Positions 24,434 through 37,500 are shown, counted from the first letter of the stretch. The stretch is DNA of 48,738 nucleotides from Gammaproteobacteria bacterium (GCA_023475025.1 JAMCWB010000053.1:1-48738); one strand, 5' to 3'. Program-made: numbers and translations. Notes: generated by a model from the letters alone, not told the origin.

Positions 24434-24751
24434 ATGAAAACAGTCCGTGAGTTTCATCTTGATCTGGACCAGCCGATGCACAGCTTGCAGTTACCTGAAG
24501 GCTTTGTCTGCGTGAATGCTGCCTTTGATCTGGTGCGCCGTCAGCTGGATCTGTGGGTTGAAGTGCCCTTGCGTCCAGGTGTGCCCGAGCAGGCCTATCG
24601 CCTCAAGTTGGTCGCCAGTGGGCAGCCGGTGCCGCTGCACTATCAGTATGTGACCTCGGCTCTACATCCCTTCGAGTGCCGTGCGGTGCATCTGTATGAG
24701 GTCACTGAGCCTAAAGGTGAGCAGGTGGCTGTGCTGGGTTGCGCTGCATAG
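24434..24751 (+). CDS. Small conserved-looking protein, function unknown
   Basis: A 105-aa protein, MKTVREFHLDLDQPMHSLQL at the start. I do not recognise it. It is soluble-looking, beta-rich by alternation, with a central VCVNAAFDLVRRQLDLWVEV segment. AAGGAG lies 8 nt upstream of the ATG. Its stop overlaps the ribosome binding site of the LysR-type gene (TAGGAG), so the two form one transcription unit and may be functionally connected. Confidence 0.7.
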   Translation: MKTVREFHLDLDQPMHSLQLPEGFVCVNAAFDLVRRQLDLWVEVPLRPGVPEQAYRLKLVASGQPVPLHYQYVTSALHPFECRAVHLYEVTEPKGEQVAVLGCAA

Positions 24752-24760
24752 GAGCCGTCA

Positions 24761-25690
24761 TTGATTCCCAGACTTAACTTCAAGCATCTCTATTATTTTC
24801 GCAGCATTGCCAGGGAAGGCTCCATTGCGGCGGCCAGTGAGCGACTGGATCTGGCGCCGCAAACCCTGAGTGGTCAGCTCGCTCAGCTCGAGGCAGAGTT
24901 GGGGCAGCGCCTGTTTGAGCGCAAGTCGCGGCGGCTCTGGCTGACCCCCTTTGGCCAGCAGGTTTTTGATTATTGCGAAGCCATGTTTGGGGTTGCCGAC
25001 AGTCTGCAGGATTATCTTGCTGCCAAGGGTGAGGCAACGCGCCCGGTTGTGCGCGTTGGTGTGTCTGCTTCGATCCATAAGCTGATTTCCTACCGCTGGT
25101 TAAGCGAATTCTACCAGTTCGATCCGGCGGCTTATCTGATCTGCCATACCGGTAACAGCGAGCAGCAGCTGCAGGAGCTACGCATGCGCAAGCTGGATCT
25201 GTTATTGACCGATCAGCTCAAGCTGGTTGATGAGCTGCACCAGCTGGAGCTCTGTGAGTTGATGAGCTCGGGGTTATCGCTGTTTGCCAGTCCTGTTGTT
25301 GCCGCGCGCTTGCGACCCGGCTTGCCGCACAGCCTGAATGGCGAGCGATTGTTGGTAAATACCCGTAATGCAGTGTATTTCGAGCATCTGGTCAGCTGGC
25401 TCAAGCAGCAAGGTATTCATATGCCGCTGGCAGCAGAGATTGATGACAGCGCCTTGATCAAGGTCTTTGGTGCCCAGGGGCAGGCTATTTTTGCTGCGCC
25501 CAGCCATATTGCCGATGAGGTGTGCCGGCAATACTGCGTGGAAGTGATCTGGGATGTGCCGGCCGTGCGCGACAGGGTCTTTATGGTCGGACTGGCCGGG
25601 GCGTTGGATAGTCCGCTGATCGCCCATTTCAAGCGGGTAGCCCGGCGTGAGGCAGAGCAGGCGGCAAGCCCGTTGCCCGGCAGCAATTGA
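24761..25690 (+). CDS. LysR-family regulator, NhaR-like
   Basis: A 309-aa LysR-type regulator. The N-terminal HTH region reads LNFKHLYYFRSIAREGSIAA, then RLDLAPQTLSGQLAQLEAEL and LFERKSRRLWLTPFGQ, closer to the NhaR subgroup (HLYYFWxVxxEGS, PQTxxGQ) than to general LysR proteins. The C-terminal ligand domain follows (VRVGVSASIHKLISYRWL). The start is TTG 24761 with GGAG 6 nt upstream; no ATG fits. It is co-oriented with the small gene upstream and converges on recN. NhaR responds to Na+ in E. coli; whether this one does is unknown. Confidence 0.85.
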   Translation: MIPRLNFKHLYYFRSIAREGSIAAASERLDLAPQTLSGQLAQLEAELGQRLFERKSRRLWLTPFGQQVFDYCEAMFGVADSLQDYLAAKGEATRPVVRVGVSASIHKLISYRWLSEFYQFDPAAYLICHTGNSEQQLQELRMRKLDLLLTDQLKLVDELHQLELCELMSSGLSLFASPVVAARLRPGLPHSLNGERLLVNTRNAVYFEHLVSWLKQQGIHMPLAAEIDDSALIKVFGAQGQAIFAAPSHIADEVCRQYCVEVIWDVPAVRDRVFMVGLAGALDSPLIAHFKRVARREAEQAASPLPGSN

Positions 25691-25716
25691 CGCTTGAGGC
25701 TGTGCGTCAGGCCGGG

Positions 25717-27399
25717 TCAGGCGCCGGCATCAGCTGATGCTGCCAGCAGCTTGCGTGCATGGGCCAGGGACTCGTCAGTCAGGTCGATACCACCGAGCAT
25801 GCGGGCAATTTCCTGCACTCTGTGCTGGTCTTGCAGGTTATCGACGCAGGTTCGCGTCGAATGCTTGCTTTGCTCCTTGCGCACGAAAAGGTGTTGATGG
25901 CCTTGGGCGGCAACCTGCGGCAGATGGGTTACCGTGATCACTTGGCCCCGGGCGCCGAGTTGGCGCAGTAACTGACCGACAATTTCTGCGGTCGGGCCAC
26001 CAATGCCCACGTCCACCTCGTCAAAGACCAGGGTCGGGGTGCGCGAGGTTTGCGCGGTCACTACCTGGATCGCCAGGCTGATGCGAGATAGCTCACCCCC
26101 GGAAGCCACCTTGGCCAGCGGCTTGCAGGGTTGGCCGGGGTTGCTGCTGACCAGAAATTCGACGTTTTCCAGACCCTGTGGTGGGTAGCGCTCGGCTTCC
26201 AGCGGCGACAGTTGCAGTTCAACCCGGCCCCCTGGCATGCCCAGCTGCTGGATATTGCTGCTGACCGCCTTGGCCAATTTGCTGGCGGCCTTGCTGCGTG
26301 CGGTGCTGAGCTCGCCGGCCAGTTTCTGATAATGCTCGCGATAGGCCTGCAGCTCTTCCTGCAGGCGCTCCACGTCGGCATCCTGCTGTTGAAAGCGCTC
26401 CAGCTCATCGTTGAGTTGCTGCTGCAGTTCGCCCAGCTGTTCCGGCTGGATGCGATGTTTGCGTGCCAGTTCATAGAGGGCGCTGAGGCGCTCTTCCACT
26501 TCCTGCTGACGGGCTGGATCGGCTTCAAAGTGGTCCAGATAGCGGTTCAGCTCGCCCATGGCTTCTTCGACCTGAATCTGTGCGCTGGCGAGCAGGTTCT
26601 GTGCTTCCTGCAGGTGGCGGCTATGTTCACTGATGCCGTCGAGCCGGCTCAGGCTGGCGTTGAGCGCCTGCAGTACGCTGCCATTGTCGCTTTCACTGCA
26701 CAGGCTGGTGATCTGTTGGCAGTTATGCAGTATCTGTTCGGCGTTGGCCAGTTCGCGCTGTTCCTGTTCCAGTTGGCCCAGCTCGCCATCCTGCAGGCCG
26801 AGATTATCGAGTTCTTCCAGTTGGTAGCTGAGCAATTGTTGGCGTGCGCTTTGTTCTTCGTTGCTCTGGCTGGCCTGTTGCAGTGCCTGTTCGGTTTGCC
26901 GGCAGCGTTGGGCGGCCAGTTGAACCTGGCTGGCCAGTTCGCCGTGACCGGCGTAGTCATCCAGCAGGCGGCGGTGGGTATCGGTTTTCAGCAGGGACTG
27001 GTGTTCATGCTGGCTGTGAATATCAATCAGCATTTCACCCAGGCTCCGCAGGTCCTGTTGCGGGCAGGGGCTGCCATTGATGTAGCCTCGCGAGCGGCCT
27101 TCGGCAGTAATCACCCGGCGCAGAATGACCTGGTCATCGGCATCCAGGTCGCGTTCCTGCAGCCAGGCGCGGGCTTCACTGATATCGCTGATATCAAAGG
27201 TAGCGAGAAGGTCGGCCTTGTCGCTGCCGGGCCTTACTGCGCCACTGTCGGCGCGGTCACCCAGGGTCAAGGCCAGGGCATCGAGCATGATGGATTTGCC
27301 CGCGCCGGTTTCGCCGGAGACTGCCGTCATGCCGCGCTGAAAATCCAGTTCCAGGTGATCGACAATGGCGTAATTGTTCACCGCAAGGTGCACCAGCAT
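25717..27399 (-). CDS. recN: DNA repair protein RecN
   Basis: A 560-aa SMC-like ATPase for double-strand break repair. Walker A GETGAGKS follows MLVHLAVNNYAIVDHLELDF at the N-terminus; long coiled-coil arms rich in Gln, Glu and Leu make the middle; the ABC signature VASGGELSRISLA and Walker B LVFDEVDVGIGG come near the end. ATG 27399 is chosen because AAGGAG lies 7-8 nt upstream and the protein start matches the family; the frame beyond (to 27501) is spurious. It is divergent from grpE and usually under LexA control, but I see no clear LexA box in the 170-nt gap. Confidence 0.96.
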   Translation of the reverse strand: MLVHLAVNNYAIVDHLELDFQRGMTAVSGETGAGKSIMLDALALTLGDRADSGAVRPGSDKADLLATFDISDISEARAWLQERDLDADDQVILRRVITAEGRSRGYINGSPCPQQDLRSLGEMLIDIHSQHEHQSLLKTDTHRRLLDDYAGHGELASQVQLAAQRCRQTEQALQQASQSNEEQSARQQLLSYQLEELDNLGLQDGELGQLEQEQRELANAEQILHNCQQITSLCSESDNGSVLQALNASLSRLDGISEHSRHLQEAQNLLASAQIQVEEAMGELNRYLDHFEADPARQQEVEERLSALYELARKHRIQPEQLGELQQQLNDELERFQQQDADVERLQEELQAYREHYQKLAGELSTARSKAASKLAKAVSSNIQQLGMPGGRVELQLSPLEAERYPPQGLENVEFLVSSNPGQPCKPLAKVASGGELSRISLAIQVVTAQTSRTPTLVFDEVDVGIGGPTAEIVGQLLRQLGARGQVITVTHLPQVAAQGHQHLFVRKEQSKHSTRTCVDNLQDQHRVQEIARMLGGIDLTDESLAHARKLLAASADAGA

Positions 27400-27487
27400 G
27401 GGCTTTCTCCTTCGAAATCCGGTCTGGTTATTTATACAGTACTTTTTCCGGGTCTGGCAAGTAGGGAAAAATCCCCGGGTTTCTGCC

Positions 27488-27516
27488 CTTGAAGCTGCCA
27501 CCTGCTGTCCCCATAT
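27488..27516 (+). promoter_or_regulatory. Sigma-32 heat-shock promoter of grpE-dnaK
   Basis: CTTGAAG (27488-27494), 14 nt, then CCCCATAT (27509-27516): near-perfect match to the sigma-32 consensus CTTGAA-N11-16-CCCCATnT. It lies 56 nt upstream of the grpE start, as expected for this operon. Confidence 0.92.
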
Positions 27517-27571
27517 AGGCTGCAGTCATTGCTAAACGGGCTTGTCGCCCACTGTATTACAGGAGATCAGT

Positions 27572-28147
27572 ATGGCGGATGAACAGAAGCAGGATCAGCA
27601 GGCCGGTGAGCCAGTCGAGCAAGAGAGCATGGCGCCCGAGGGTGATCTCGAGGCCCAGGTTGCCAGTCTCGAAGAGCAGTTGGCCGAGGCGCAGGATCAG
27701 CTGATGCGTGCTGCTGCTGACGTGCAGAATGCGCGCCGCCGGGCTGAACAGGATGTCGAGAAGGCACACAAGTTCGCGCTGGAAAAGTTTTCCCATGACC
27801 TGCTGCCGGTGCTCGATAGCCTGGAGCGCGGGCTGGAGTTGTCTGATGCGAATGATCCGGCAATCAAGCCTATGCGCGAAGGCATCGAGCTGACATTGAA
27901 AATGTTTGCCGACACCCTTGGCCGCTTCAACGTGGTTGCCGTTTACCCGGAAGGCGAACCTTTCAACCCGGACCTGCATCAGGCGATGGCGATGGAAGAG
28001 AGTGCCAAGGTTGAACCCAATACCGTGCTCAAGGTGTTCCAGAAAGGTTACACCCTGAGCGGTCGTTTGCTGCGTCCGGCCATGGTGGTAGTGAGCAAGG
28101 CTGCCAGTGCCAAGCCGGATGCACCAACAATTGATGAGCAGGCTTGA
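27572..28147 (+). CDS. grpE: Nucleotide exchange factor GrpE
   Basis: A 191-aa GrpE that releases ADP from DnaK. An acidic disordered start ([18 protein letters not shown]), a long coiled coil ([38 protein letters not shown]) and the C-terminal beta-wing ([39 protein letters not shown]) are all there. ATG 27572 follows AGGAG by 7 nt. It is the first gene of grpE-dnaK-dnaJ, driven by the sigma-32 promoter just upstream. A small hairpin (28162-28177, GCCCC/GGGGC) lies in the gap to dnaK. Confidence 0.97.
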   Translation: MADEQKQDQQAGEPVEQESMAPEGDLEAQVASLEEQLAEAQDQLMRAAADVQNARRRAEQDVEKAHKFALEKFSHDLLPVLDSLERGLELSDANDPAIKPMREGIELTLKMFADTLGRFNVVAVYPEGEPFNPDLHQAMAMEESAKVEPNTVLKVFQKGYTLSGRLLRPAMVVVSKAASAKPDAPTIDEQA

Positions 28148-28236
28148 AATCAGCCGCAGCGGCCCCATTAACGGGGCATGACAGTTAAACCCAGCCGCCG
28201 GGAACCCGCGGCATATTGATTCGGAGAGAACATATT

Positions 28237-30156
28237 ATGGGCAAGATTATCGGTATTGACCTGGGGACTACCAACTCCTGTGTCGCGATTATGGAAAACG
28301 GTACGGCCAAGGTGATCGAGAATGCCGAAGGCGCTCGCACCACACCGTCTATCGTTGCCTACAGCAACGACGGTGAGACCCTGGTTGGCCAGTCTGCCAA
28401 GCGTCAGTCGGTCACCAACCCGCACAACACCCTGTTTGCGGTGAAGCGTCTGATCGGTCGCCGCTTTGATGAAGAAGTTGTACAGAAAGACATCAAGCTG
28501 GTGCCTTACAAGATCGTCAAAGCCGACAACGGTGATGCCTGGGTGGAAGCCAAAGGCGAGAAAATGGCGCCGCCGCAGGTGTCTGCCGAAGTGCTGAAGA
28601 AAATGAAGAAAACCGCCGAAGACTACCTTGGCGAGCCGGTGACCGAGGCGGTCATTACCGTACCGGCCTACTTCAACGACAGCCAGCGTCAGGCGACTAA
28701 AGATGCCGGTCGTATTGCCGGTCTGGAAGTCAAGCGCATCATCAACGAGCCGACTGCAGCAGCACTGGCCTATGGTATGGACAAGGCGCGTGGTGACTCC
28801 ACTATCGTGGTCTATGACCTGGGTGGCGGTACTTTTGACGTATCCGTGATCGAGATTGCCGAAGTGGATGGTGAGCACCAGTTCGAAGTGCTGGCCACCA
28901 ACGGTGACACCTTCCTCGGTGGTGAGGACTTTGACATCCGTCTGATCGATTACCTGGCTGACGAATTCAAGAAAGACAGCGGTGTCGATCTGCACAACGA
29001 TCCGCTGGCCCTGCAGCGTCTGAAGGAAGCGGCGGAAAAAGCCAAGATCGAGCTGTCCTCCAGCCAGCAGACCGAAGTCAACCTGCCGTACATCACTGCA
29101 GATGCCTCGGGTCCCAAGCACCTGGCGGTCAAGGTTACCCGCTCCAAGCTGGAATCACTGGTTGAGGATCTGGTTACCCGCAGCCTCGAGCCCTGCAAGG
29201 TGGCGATGAAGGATGCCGGTATCGACATGAGCGACCTCAGTGAAGTCATCCTGGTCGGTGGTCAGACCCGTATGCCGCTGGTACAGAAGGCAGTAACCGA
29301 GTTCTTCGGTAAAGAGCCGCGCAAAGACGTGAACCCCGATGAAGCTGTTGCTGTCGGTGCAGCGATCCAGGGTGCGGTACTTTCTGGTGACGTCAAGGAC
29401 GTGCTGCTGCTCGACGTAACCCCGCTGTCGCTGGGTATCGAAACCATGGGCGGTGTGATGACCTCCTTGATCGAGAAGAACACCACCATCCCGACCAAGA
29501 AGTCACAGGTGTTCTCGACCGCTGATGACAACCAGACTGCCGTGACCATCCATGTACTCCAGGGTGAGCGCAAGCAGGCCGGGCAGAACAAGTCACTGGG
29601 TCGTTTCGATCTGGCCGATATTCCGCCGGCGCCGCGTGGCATGCCGCAGATCGAGGTCAGCTTTGACCTGGATGCCAACGGTATTCTGAACGTGTCGGCG
29701 AAAGACAAGGCGACCGGCAAGGAACAGTCGATTATCATCAAGGCCTCTTCCGGTCTGAGTGATGAAGAAATCGAGAAGATGGTGCGTGATGCCGAGGCGA
29801 ACGCCGAGGAAGATCGCAAATTCGAAGAGCTGGTTACTACCCGTAATCAGGGCGATCAGCTGCTGCATGCCACGCGCAAGACGCTGACTGAAGCCGGCGA
29901 CAAGGCGACTGATGACGAGAAAGCAGCCATCGAGACCGCTTTGACTGACCTTGAAGCTGCCCTCAAGGGTGACGACAAGGCAGACATTGAAGCCAAGATC
30001 AATGCGCTGTCTGAAGCCTCTGCGCCGGTAGTGCAGAAAATGTATGCCGAGCAGGCCCAGGCCGCTGAAGGCCAGGCTCAGGATGCCACTGCGGATGACA
30101 ACGGCGATGATGTTGTTGATGCAGAGTTTGAAGAGGTCAAGGATAACAACAAGTAA
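28237..30156 (+). CDS. dnaK: Chaperone DnaK (Hsp70)
   Basis: A 639-aa Hsp70. The ATPase domain shows [24 protein letters not shown] and [12 protein letters not shown]; the linker and substrate domain start at [19 protein letters not shown]; the lid is helical and ends with an acidic tail ([11 protein letters not shown]). ATG 28237 with GGAGAG upstream gives the family start [10 protein letters not shown]. It acts with GrpE (upstream) and DnaJ (downstream, 85 nt). An 11-bp hairpin follows the stop and may reduce read-through to dnaJ. Confidence 0.98.
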   Translation: MGKIIGIDLGTTNSCVAIMENGTAKVIENAEGARTTPSIVAYSNDGETLVGQSAKRQSVTNPHNTLFAVKRLIGRRFDEEVVQKDIKLVPYKIVKADNGDAWVEAKGEKMAPPQVSAEVLKKMKKTAEDYLGEPVTEAVITVPAYFNDSQRQATKDAGRIAGLEVKRIINEPTAAALAYGMDKARGDSTIVVYDLGGGTFDVSVIEIAEVDGEHQFEVLATNGDTFLGGEDFDIRLIDYLADEFKKDSGVDLHNDPLALQRLKEAAEKAKIELSSSQQTEVNLPYITADASGPKHLAVKVTRSKLESLVEDLVTRSLEPCKVAMKDAGIDMSDLSEVILVGGQTRMPLVQKAVTEFFGKEPRKDVNPDEAVAVGAAIQGAVLSGDVKDVLLLDVTPLSLGIETMGGVMTSLIEKNTTIPTKKSQVFSTADDNQTAVTIHVLQGERKQAGQNKSLGRFDLADIPPAPRGMPQIEVSFDLDANGILNVSAKDKATGKEQSIIIKASSGLSDEEIEKMVRDAEANAEEDRKFEELVTTRNQGDQLLHATRKTLTEAGDKATDDEKAAIETALTDLEAALKGDDKADIEAKINALSEASAPVVQKMYAEQAQAAEGQAQDATADDNGDDVVDAEFEEVKDNNK

Positions 30157-30177
30157 GTCCTTGTACGACCGAGCCAG

Positions 30178-30204
30178 GCAACGCGGGATTCATTCCCGCG
30201 TTGC
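30178..30204 (+). terminator. Hairpin between dnaK and dnaJ
   Basis: Perfect 11-bp stem GCAACGCGGGA (30178-30188) and TCCCGCGTTGC (30194-30204) with loop TTCAT, followed by TGTTTGTGG, only partly T-rich. A partial terminator or mRNA-stabilising stem that would make dnaJ less expressed than dnaK. Confidence 0.65.
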
Positions 30205-30241
30205 TGTTTGTGGCAAAGGCCCAGATTGAGGGAAACCAGCA

Positions 30242-32199
<1,958 letters not shown>

Positions 32200-32215
32200 T
32201 TGTTGGCAGGCATTA

Positions 32216-32246
32216 AAAACCCGGCTGCGCGAGCAAGCCGGGTTTT
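32216..32246. terminator. Bidirectional terminator between dapB and the next gene
   Basis: Stem AAAACCCGGCT (32216-32226) and AGCCGGGTTTT (32236-32246), 11 bp, with a run of T on each strand (TTTTTT after the plus-strand stem, TTTTT after the minus-strand one). It serves dapB from the left and the convergent minus-strand gene (stop at 32260) from the right. Confidence 0.93.
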
Positions 32247-32259
32247 TTGTGCGCAGCAA

Positions 32260-33015
32260 TCAGCCGGCGCGAATCTGCTCGCGGGCCAGATTGTTCAAGG
32301 TGTCGGTATTGCGCAGCAAATAGAAGGCGGCAATGGTCGGTACCCAGTCCTGATAGTAGGTGATCAGACGTGGCTGAATGAAGCCGTACTGCTGGTTCAA
32401 TCGGGTGATGGCAGCATCCTGTTCCGGGAGCAGGCCGCGCAGGGTGCCGAAGCGTTCAATAATGCTGGCATCCATGGCGCGGAAAATGCCTTCATGGGTT
32501 TCCATGAAGTAGACGCCGATCGAGCTGAACATGTTGTTCTGGTATAACAGTAGGATCTGGTTGGTTTCCAGGCTCTGTTGGTGCAGTGCTTGCAAGCGCT
32601 CATCAGCCAGGTCGGCATGCTCGGCATAGCGCTCAGCGAGCAGCTGGTCCAGCTCGGCATGCATCTGCATGATGCTATTTACGGTAGCCAGGTTGAAGTG
32701 GGCTTCGTCTTCGGGCTGGTTTTCCAGATCACGGATCATGCGGGTGAACTGATCGAAGACGCTGCGCAGGTCGCTTGGGTTGCCGAGCTGGCGAATACGG
32801 GTATCCATGCCGCTGAGTGCTTCGCGGTAGGATTCGCGGTTGCCTGGCTCGCGCACGCGCTCATACAGGTTGTTGTCGATCAGCAGGTAGGTGGCGGCTT
32901 TGTAACCTTCGCTACGGATTTCATGCACCGTCTGCAGGGTTTGTAGATCAGCCTTGACCAGTGGTGCCAGACATAGCAACCCAACGGCTAACAGATACTT
33001 CAGGTGCTTTGACAT
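32260..33015 (-). CDS. Exported protein of unknown function, alpha-helical
   Basis: A 251-aa protein with a signal peptide (MSKHLKYLLAVGLLCLAPLVKA, cleavage after VKA). The mature part is almost entirely helical, rich in Gln, Glu, Arg and Leu (LQTVHEIRSEGYKAATYLLID, LDQLLAERYAEHADLADERL). I do not recognise a named domain. ATG 33015 with GAGGGAA about 9 nt upstream; the longer frame to 33138 has no support. It has its own promoter region opposite to carA. Such proteins resemble a family found across Pseudomonas next to carA, but that is a weak impression. Confidence 0.75.
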   Translation of the reverse strand: MSKHLKYLLAVGLLCLAPLVKADLQTLQTVHEIRSEGYKAATYLLIDNNLYERVREPGNRESYREALSGMDTRIRQLGNPSDLRSVFDQFTRMIRDLENQPEDEAHFNLATVNSIMQMHAELDQLLAERYAEHADLADERLQALHQQSLETNQILLLYQNNMFSSIGVYFMETHEGIFRAMDASIIERFGTLRGLLPEQDAAITRLNQQYGFIQPRLITYYQDWVPTIAAFYLLRNTDTLNNLAREQIRAG

Positions 33016-33392
33016 GCTCGATTCCCTCGGGGCTTTCTTGTTGTTCTGTTGGTAATTACCGGCTTGACGTGCAACCAGACTCCATGGCCTGAGGCCTGAT
33101 AAATCACCTGTCAGGTGCTGTTTTAGCACAGATGGCACCCAGAATGAACACTTTCGGAGGCTTGTCGCGTCGGCAGGCAGTAGCCCGGGTAGAGCGCTGG
33201 CGATCGGATCGTGGCTAATTGACCGGCAACGGTGTGGATATTTATGGCCTCAGCCGGTAAACTTGCGGGCTAATCTGTCTTTCAGCGCGTATCTGACAAT
33301 GCCTTGACGCGGGATGAAGTGGTCAATCACCTCATTCCCACTTTTGTGCAGCCCGCGTTTGGTGAAACGTGTCAGCTCAACCGGAGGTTTTC
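33016..33392 (+). promoter_or_regulatory. carA upstream region
   Basis: About 375 nt between the divergent exported-protein gene and carA. TTGACG at 33304-33309 is a candidate -35 box without a strong -10. GGAGG (33383-33387) is the carA ribosome binding site. carAB operons are normally controlled by arginine and pyrimidines; I could not confirm an ArgR box or an attenuator here. No gene is evident. Confidence 0.4.
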
Positions 33393-34529
33393 TTGTCCAA
33401 GCCAGCCATTCTCGCCCTTGCCGACGGTAGTCTTTTTTACGGTGAGGCCATCGGCGCCGACGGCCACAGTGTCGGTGAGGTCGTATTCAATACGGCCATG
33501 ACCGGTTACCAGGAGATCCTGACCGATCCGTCCTATTCCCGTCAGATCGTCACCCTGACCTACCCGCACATTGGTAACACCGGTGTTACTCCGGAAGATA
33601 TCGAGTCTGACCGCATCCATGCCGCGGGTCTGGTGATTCGTGACCTGCCGCTGATGGCCAGTAGCTGGCGCAGCAAGCAGCCGCTGGACGCCTACCTGCG
33701 CGAAAACGGTATTGTTGCCATTGCCGGTCTCGATACCCGACGCCTGACGCGGATTCTGCGCGAAAAGGGCTCACAAAACGGCTGCATCATTGCTGGCGAT
33801 ACGGTCGACGCTGACCAGGCTTTGGCGCTGGCGCGCGAGTTCCCCGGACTCAAGGGAATGGATCTGGCCAAGGAAGTTACCGTTAACGCCAGTTACCAGT
33901 GGCGCTCGGGCGTCTGGGCTCTGGAGACGGACAGCCACCCTGAGCATGCCGATGCTGATCTGCCCTATCACGTGGTGGCCTATGACTTTGGCGTCAAGCA
34001 GAACATTTTGCGCATGCTGGTCGCGCGCGGTTGTCGCCTGACCGTGGTGCCCGCGCAGACACCGGCCAGTGAGGTGCTTGCGATGCAGCCTGATGGTGTG
34101 TTCCTGTCCAACGGCCCGGGTGACCCGGAGCCGTGTGACTATGCGATCACCGCCATTCGTGAGGTGCTCGAAACGGAGGTGCCGGTCTTTGGCATCTGCC
34201 TGGGTCACCAGCTGCTCGCCCTGGCCTCCGGTGCCAAGACACTGAAAATGGGTCATGGCCATCATGGTGCCAATCACCCGGTGCAGGATCTGGACACGGG
34301 TGTGGTCATGATCACCAGCCAGAACCACGGTTTTGCTGTGGACGAAGACAGTCTGCCGGCTAATCTGCGAGCCACGCACAAATCATTGTTTGACGGCACC
34401 CTGCAGGGTATCGAACGAACCGACAAGGCCGCCTTCAGTTTTCAGGGTCACCCGGAAGCCAGCCCGGGGCCGCATGATGTTGCGCCGCTGTTCGACCGTT
34501 TCATTGCTGCCATGGCCGCGCGCCGCTGA
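33393..34529 (+). CDS. carA: Carbamoyl-phosphate synthase small subunit
   Basis: A 378-aa glutamine amidotransferase subunit giving ammonia to CarB for arginine and pyrimidine synthesis. The N-terminal CarA-specific domain ([27 protein letters not shown] as a conserved region) is followed by a class I GATase with nucleophile Cys in [14 protein letters not shown] and the His/Glu pair in [14 protein letters not shown] choose TTG 33393 ([12 protein letters not shown]) because GGAGG ends 5 nt upstream and the length then equals P. aeruginosa CarA; GTG 33369 lacks spacing for a site. carB follows after 24 nt. Confidence 0.95.
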   Translation: MSKPAILALADGSLFYGEAIGADGHSVGEVVFNTAMTGYQEILTDPSYSRQIVTLTYPHIGNTGVTPEDIESDRIHAAGLVIRDLPLMASSWRSKQPLDAYLRENGIVAIAGLDTRRLTRILREKGSQNGCIIAGDTVDADQALALAREFPGLKGMDLAKEVTVNASYQWRSGVWALETDSHPEHADADLPYHVVAYDFGVKQNILRMLVARGCRLTVVPAQTPASEVLAMQPDGVFLSNGPGDPEPCDYAITAIREVLETEVPVFGICLGHQLLALASGAKTLKMGHGHHGANHPVQDLDTGVVMITSQNHGFAVDEDSLPANLRATHKSLFDGTLQGIERTDKAAFSFQGHPEASPGPHDVAPLFDRFIAAMAARR

Positions 34530-34553
34530 GCCCTCAAGGATTTGTAGACGACT

Positions 34554-37500
34554 ATGCCAAAACGTACTGACATTAAAAGCATTCTGATCATCGGCGCCGG
34601 TCCTATCGTGATTGGCCAGGCCTGTGAGTTTGACTATTCCGGTGCCCAGGCGTGCAAGGCGCTGAAGGAGGAGGGGTTCCGCGTCATTCTGGTCAACTCC
34701 AATCCGGCGACCATCATGACCGACCCGGCAATGGCTGATGCGACCTATATCGAGCCGATCAAGTGGCAAACGGTCGAAAAGATCATCGAGAAAGAGCGCC
34801 CGGATGCGGTGCTGCCGACCATGGGTGGCCAGACGGCGCTGAACTGTGCGCTGGATCTGGAAAAGCATGGCGTGCTCGAGAAATACAATGTCGAGATGAT
34901 TGGTGCCAACGCTGACACCATCGACAAGGCGGAAGACCGTTCACGTTTCGACAAGGCGATGAAGGCCATCAACCTGGAGTGCCCGCGCTCAGGCATCGCG
35001 CATAGCATGCAGGAAGCCTACGGTGTGCTTGATCAGGTCGGCTTCCCGTGCATTATCCGTCCGTCCTTCACCATGGGCGGTACCGGTGGCGGTATTGCCT
35101 ATAACCGTGAAGAGTTCGAAGAGATCTGCACCCGAGGCCTGGACCTGTCGCCGACCAAGGAGCTGTTGATCGACGAGTCCTTGATCGGCTGGAAGGAATA
35201 CGAGATGGAGGTGGTCCGCGACAAGAAGGACAACTGCATCATCGTCTGCTCGATCGAGAACTTCGATCCCATGGGTGTCCACACTGGTGACTCCATTACT
35301 GTCGCGCCGGCACAGACGCTGACCGACAAGGAATACCAGATCATGCGTAACGCCTCGCTGGCGGTGCTGCGTGAGATCGGGGTGGAAACCGGTGGCTCCA
35401 ACGTACAGTTCGGTATCTGCCCGGATACTGGCCGTATGGTGGTGATTGAAATGAATCCGCGGGTATCGCGCTCCTCCGCACTGGCCTCGAAGGCGACCGG
35501 TTTTCCGATTGCCAAGATTGCTGCCAAGCTGGCCGTGGGTTACACCCTGGATGAGCTGCATAACGATATTACTGGTGGCCGCACCCCGGCATCTTTCGAG
35601 CCGGCAATCGATTACGTGGTGACCAAGATCCCGCGTTTTGCTTTCGAGAAGTTCCCTAACGCCGACGCACGCCTGACTACGCAGATGAAGTCGGTCGGTG
35701 AAGTGATGGCGATCGGTCGCACCTTCCAGGAATCCTTGCAGAAAGCCCTGCGTGGGTTGGAAGTCAGTGCGATGGGGCTGGACCCCAAGGTCGAGCCCAG
35801 TGATGCCGAAGCGCGCACACAGATCACCCGTGAACTGACCGTGCCGGGTGCTGACCGCATCTGGTATCTGGCCGACGCCTTCCGGATCGGCATGAGCCGT
35901 GACGAGGTCTTCGCGCTGACCAAGATCGATCCCTGGTTCCTGATCCAGCTGGAAGATCTGGTTGCTGAAGAAAAGGCGATCGCCACTGGCGGCCTGGCTG
36001 ATCTGGATTACACCCTGATGCGCCGACTCAAGCGCAAGGGCTTCTCGGATGCGCGCCTGGCGGAACTGTTGGCGGTGAGCGAGAAGAGCCTGCGCAACCA
36101 TCGTCACAAGTTGAAGGTGCTGCCGGTATACAAGCGGGTGGATACCTGCGCTGCCGAGTTTGCTACCGATACTGCCTACATGTACTCGACCTATGAGGAA
36201 GAGTGCGAGGCCAATCCGAGCGATCGTGACAAGATCATGGTGCTCGGTGGCGGCCCTAACCGCATCGGTCAGGGTATCGAGTTTGACTACTGCTGTGTAC
36301 ATGCGGCGCTGGCCATGCGTGAAGACGGCTATGAGACCATCATGGTCAACTGCAACCCGGAAACGGTGTCCACGGATTATGACACGTCCGACCGCCTGTA
36401 TTTCGAGCCGGTGACGCTGGAAGATGTGCTGGAAATTGTCCGCGTCGAGAAGCCCAAGGGCGTGATCGTGCAGTATGGCGGCCAGACCCCGCTGAAACTG
36501 GCACGCGCGCTGGAAGAGGCCGGTGTGCCGATTATCGGTACTAGTCCGGAAGCGATTGACCGTGCGGAAGATCGTGAGCGCTTCCAGCAGATGGTTGAGC
36601 GGCTCAAGCTGTTGCAGCCTGCCAACGATACCGTGCGCAGTGAAGAAGAAGCCATTCGTGCGGCGAACAAGATCGGTTACCCGCTGGTGGTACGCCCCTC
36701 CTATGTACTGGGCGGCCGGGCGATGGAAATCGTCTACCAGGAAGACGAGCTCAAGCGTTACCTGCGCGATGCGGTGAAGGTCTCCAATGACAGCCCGGTG
36801 CTGCTGGATCACTTCCTCAACTGCGCCATCGAAGTCGACATTGATGCTGTCTCCGACGGTACCCATGTGGTCATCGGCGCCATCATGCAGCATATTGAAC
36901 AGGCTGGTGTGCATTCGGGTGACTCGGCTTGCTCGCTGCCGCCTTACTCCTTGCCAGCAGCGGTGCAGGACGAGATCCGTGAGCAAGTGCGCAAGATGGC
37001 GCTCGAGCTGGGCGTGGTCGGCCTGATGAACGTGCAGATGGCAGTGCAGGGCGACACCATCTACGTGATCGAGGTCAATCCGCGGGCATCGCGTACTGTG
37101 CCCTTTGTGTCCAAGTGCATCGGCCAGTCACTGGCCAAGATTGCTGCCCGCGTCATGGCTGGCAAGACCCTGGCCGAGGTCGGCTTCACTGAAGAAGTGG
37201 TGCCGCCATACTTCAGCGTCAAGGAAGCGGTGTTCCCCTTCGCCAAGTTCCCGGGTGTTGACCCGATTCTTGGCCCGGAAATGAAGTCTACCGGTGAAGT
37301 CATGGGTGTCGGTGACAGCTTTGCCGAGGCCTTTGCCAAGTCGCAGGTCGGTGCTGGTGAGCGTTTGCCCACCGAGGGCTGTGTCTTTATCAGTGTGCGT
37401 GAAGATGACAAGCCCTTCGTCGCGCAGGTTGCCCGTGATCTGGTCGAGCTGGGCTTTGAAGTGGTGGCCACCAGCGGCACGGCCAAGGTCATCGAGGCAG

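Noticed and set aside
34989..36986. 665-aa minus-strand frame opposite carB
   Set aside because: Reverse-strand shadow of a highly conserved gene with strong codon bias; no independent motif.
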